From: Candidatus Kerfeldbacteria bacterium RIFOXYC2_FULL_38_9
Lineage (GTDB): Bacteria; Patescibacteriota; Patescibacteriia; UBA9570; XYC2-FULL-38-9
Assembly: GCA_001818355.1 (NCBI GenBank)
Contig: MHKJ01000067.1
Coordinates: 1-6,239, forward strand
Length of the DNA stretch: 6,239 bases
Direction: 5' to 3'
The first letter of the stretch is position 1. Each line of letters starts with the position of its first letter. Below, in pieces: positions 5,345 through 6,239 of the stretch. The position numbers and the translations under genes were made by a program. Below the pieces are notes generated by a model. It was not told the origin of the DNA. It saw nothing but the letters and a program-made list of their open reading frames with translations, and searched no databases.

Positions 5345-5367
5345 TTGCTATTTTTAGCTAAAAAATA
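5345..5367 (+). repeat. Shared leader element, copy 2
   Basis: TTGCTA, then three T, then TTAGCTAAAAAATA, matching 2951-2973 at 20 of 23 positions. The three differences are all in the central AAA/TTT. It overlaps the predicted +1 of the promoter at 5314-5341. Unlike copy 1, it lies more than 100 bases before the start codon. Confidence 0.5.
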
Positions 5368-5485
5368 AGGTATTAGTTTCTTTTGTAATCTTGATTATAC
5401 AAAAAAAGGTTTTTTGTGATAGACTACCCTGTCATTGTTTGAAGCAAATCAAAATATAATTTATAATAAATTTAATAAAAAATAT

Positions 5486-5968
5486 ATGGAAGAAAAAAGC
5501 ATTAGAGTTAATGAACCTGTAATCTTGGATAAAGAAGAAACAGAAGAAGAACGATTAAACAGAGAACGATTTGAAAAAGGTCAGTTTCGATTAAAAATGA
5601 TTACTGAGTTACGACCACAAAAAGTTGCTGAATTACGCGCAGAGTTTTTTGATAGAAAAGTACCCGAAGAATATGCCTCTATTATTAGTGCATTTCCTGG
5701 ATTTGTAGCAAGCAACGGTTCTTCGCCACTAGGAGGAGAGTATGGACTTTTCTATGGTAAGGAAGAAAATGGTGACTTGTTGCGAGAAAAAATAAAAGGT
5801 GCAACTGTTATGGATCTTGGATGTGGTCAATGGGATACTTCCCGTAAGGCTATAACTTATTTTAATCCCGCACGCTATATAGGTGTGGACAAGGAGAAAT
5901 ATGGTATGAAACGTTTTGGAGATCGTTATCCAATCTCAATCTTCATAAAAGAAAAAAATATTGAATAA
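5486..5968 (+). CDS. Truncated class I SAM-dependent methyltransferase-like protein
   Basis: From ATG 5486 the product has 160 residues. The first 55 or so are highly charged and probably helical (EETEEERLNRERFEKGQFR). A stretch SNGSSPLGGEYGLFYGKEEN follows. Then comes the SAM-binding motif I, VMDLGCGQWD (108-117), and the second strand with its acidic end, YIGVDKEK (131-138). The protein stops 22 residues later at RYPISIFIKEKNIE. Family knowledge: class I methyltransferases need several further strands (motifs III-VI), about 80-120 more residues. It could be a decayed gene or a small binding protein. No continuation is seen in other frames before the terminator at 6000. ATG 5486 is preferred to TTG 5435 because the extra 17 residues look like translated AT-rich leader. 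Confidence 0.65.
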   Translation: MEEKSIRVNEPVILDKEETEEERLNRERFEKGQFRLKMITELRPQKVAELRAEFFDRKVPEEYASIISAFPGFVASNGSSPLGGEYGLFYGKEENGDLLREKIKGATVMDLGCGQWDTSRKAITYFNPARYIGVDKEKYGMKRFGDRYPISIFIKEKNIE

Positions 5969-5999
5969 AGTGGTTCTAACATTCCATCAGCGTGAATCA

Positions 6000-6027
6000 A
6001 AAAAGTCCGTATCAAGCGGACTTTTTA
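6000..6027. terminator. Bidirectional intrinsic terminator
   Basis: AAAAAGTCCG (6000-6009) and CGGACTTTTT (6017-6026) form a perfect 10-bp stem with a 7-nt loop. There is a T-run on both strands. It lies 31 bases after the methyltransferase-like stop and 33 bases beyond the stop of the convergent integrase fragment, so it can end both transcripts. Confidence 0.85.
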
Positions 6028-6042
6028 TTTTGGGTGAGAAAC

Positions 6043-6063
6043 TGTCGCAAATTATAACGTTAT
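6043..6063. repeat. Candidate insertion-sequence end next to the integrase fragment
   Basis: TGTCGCAA (6043-6050) is followed by the perfect palindrome ATAACGTTAT (6054-6063), overlapping the last codons of the minus-strand integrase. IS3/IS481 elements usually begin with TG at their tips and carry the transposase stop close to one end, so an element boundary here is plausible. The partner end lies outside the window and cannot be compared. Confidence 0.3.
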
Positions 6064-6239
6064 TGCAAGAGCAAACATTTGATATTCCAAAGTTTCTTAT
6101 CCCTAAATACTAAGTATAAAATAAATAACAGAATATAGCAAAAATCTGTATTGGGCCACCACATATTGCACTCATGTTGATTAGCGACTAAGAATTGTAC
6201 AGGTGATTGTAAGTTTAGACTCCAGTGTGGTCTTTGACC
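6060..6239 (-). CDS. C-terminal fragment of an IS481/IS3-like DDE integrase (partial)
   Basis: Read from the right edge on the minus strand, the frame gives 59 residues to a TAA at 6060-6062. It starts GQRPHWSLNLQSPVQFL and continues to CNMWWPNT. The pattern R-P-H-x-S/A-L-N-x-x-S/T-P-x-x-F/Y is the signature of the integrase-core C-terminus (rve_3) in IS481 and IS3 transposases, and corresponds to the region just after the catalytic Glu. The catalytic DDE residues lie off the window. After WWPNTDF the frame continues for about 26 hydrophobic residues (CYILLFILYLVF and on) that do not look like the family. The natural stop may have been lost there, where the codon is TGC. The gene converges on the terminator at 6000-6027. 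Confidence 0.72.
   Translation of the reverse strand, partial: GQRPHWSLNLQSPVQFLVANQHECNMWWPNTDFCYILLFILYLVFRDKKLWNIKCLLLQ

Larger units (their letters stand above)
5274..5485. other. Non-coding leader region before the methyltransferase-like gene
   Basis: Besides the promoter and the shared element, this stretch contains the 14-bp palindrome TTTTTAGCTAAAAA (5351-5364). It also has an AT-only hairpin, ACAAAAAA (5399-5406) with TTTTTTGT (5410-5417), and a second TATAAT at 5455-5460 without a good -35 box. No tRNA fold or ORF is convincing. A TTG at 5435 extends the downstream frame by 17 codons of AT-rich, low-complexity sequence that I take as non-coding. Confidence 0.4.

Noticed and set aside
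5399..5417. ACAAAAAA / TTTTTTGT inverted repeat as a terminator or operator
   Set aside because: It is mostly homopolymer A and T, expected by chance in this composition.
5949..6113. Plus-strand open frame of 54 codons running through the terminator into the integrase region
   Set aside because: It contains the terminator hairpin and lies antisense to the integrase tail. It has no good start or binding site and resembles no continuation of the methyltransferase.
1..6239. CRISPR array, toxin-antitoxin pair or known phage-defence operon
   Set aside because: There are no regularly spaced repeats. The lone DUF4143 ATPase and HTH genes do not form any recognised defence pairing, and no small toxin ORF adjoins them.

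Overview
The window is mostly AT-rich bacterial DNA. Two 60-base samples counted by hand: 1621-1680 is 30% G+C, while 2401-2460 is 63% G+C. The native genes are compact, stop with TAA and mostly lack Shine-Dalgarno sequences. They sit behind near-consensus sigma70-type promoters. The gene content is two TrmB-type regulators, a DUF4143 ATPase, an HTH-phosphoribosyltransferase fusion and an IS481/IS3-like integrase tail. This suggests a Patescibacteria/CPR-type genome. That assignment is inference; no rRNA or other marker gene is present.

Layout from left to right. Bases 1-80 hold the tail of an unidentified gene. It runs into a TrmB-family regulator (150-878) whose N-terminal helix is encoded upstream of its first usable start codon, so the start looks frameshifted. 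A consensus promoter (881-908) then drives a complete AAA/DUF4143 ATPase (943-2082). From about 2083 to 2838 the composition becomes GC-rich. This stretch carries one minus-strand gene for a small secreted protein (2160-2657) with a strong Shine-Dalgarno sequence and a TGA stop; it looks foreign or chimeric. AT-rich sequence then resumes with a promoter and overlapping inverted repeats ahead of a second TrmB-like regulator (2988-4112), which has one HTH and two tandem sensor modules.

Next comes the most striking locus. A perfect 19-bp inverted repeat (4183-4226) is centred on the -35 box of a promoter whose -10 box places the predicted +1 exactly on the ATG of the HTH-phosphoribosyltransferase gene (4238-5218). 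This implies a leaderless, probably autoregulated transcript. A structured intergenic region (5219-5485) follows; it repeats an element found upstream of the second TrmB gene. It leads to a methyltransferase-like gene that stops soon after the SAM-binding motif (5486-5968). A bidirectional terminator (6000-6027) separates it from the C-terminus of a DDE integrase on the minus strand, cut by the window edge.

Three of the genes combine a DNA-binding HTH with a small-molecule sensing fold. Two of those three sit directly behind operator-like palindromes. The region therefore reads as an accessory cluster of independently promoted ligand-sensing regulators, bordered by mobile DNA, rather than one metabolic operon.
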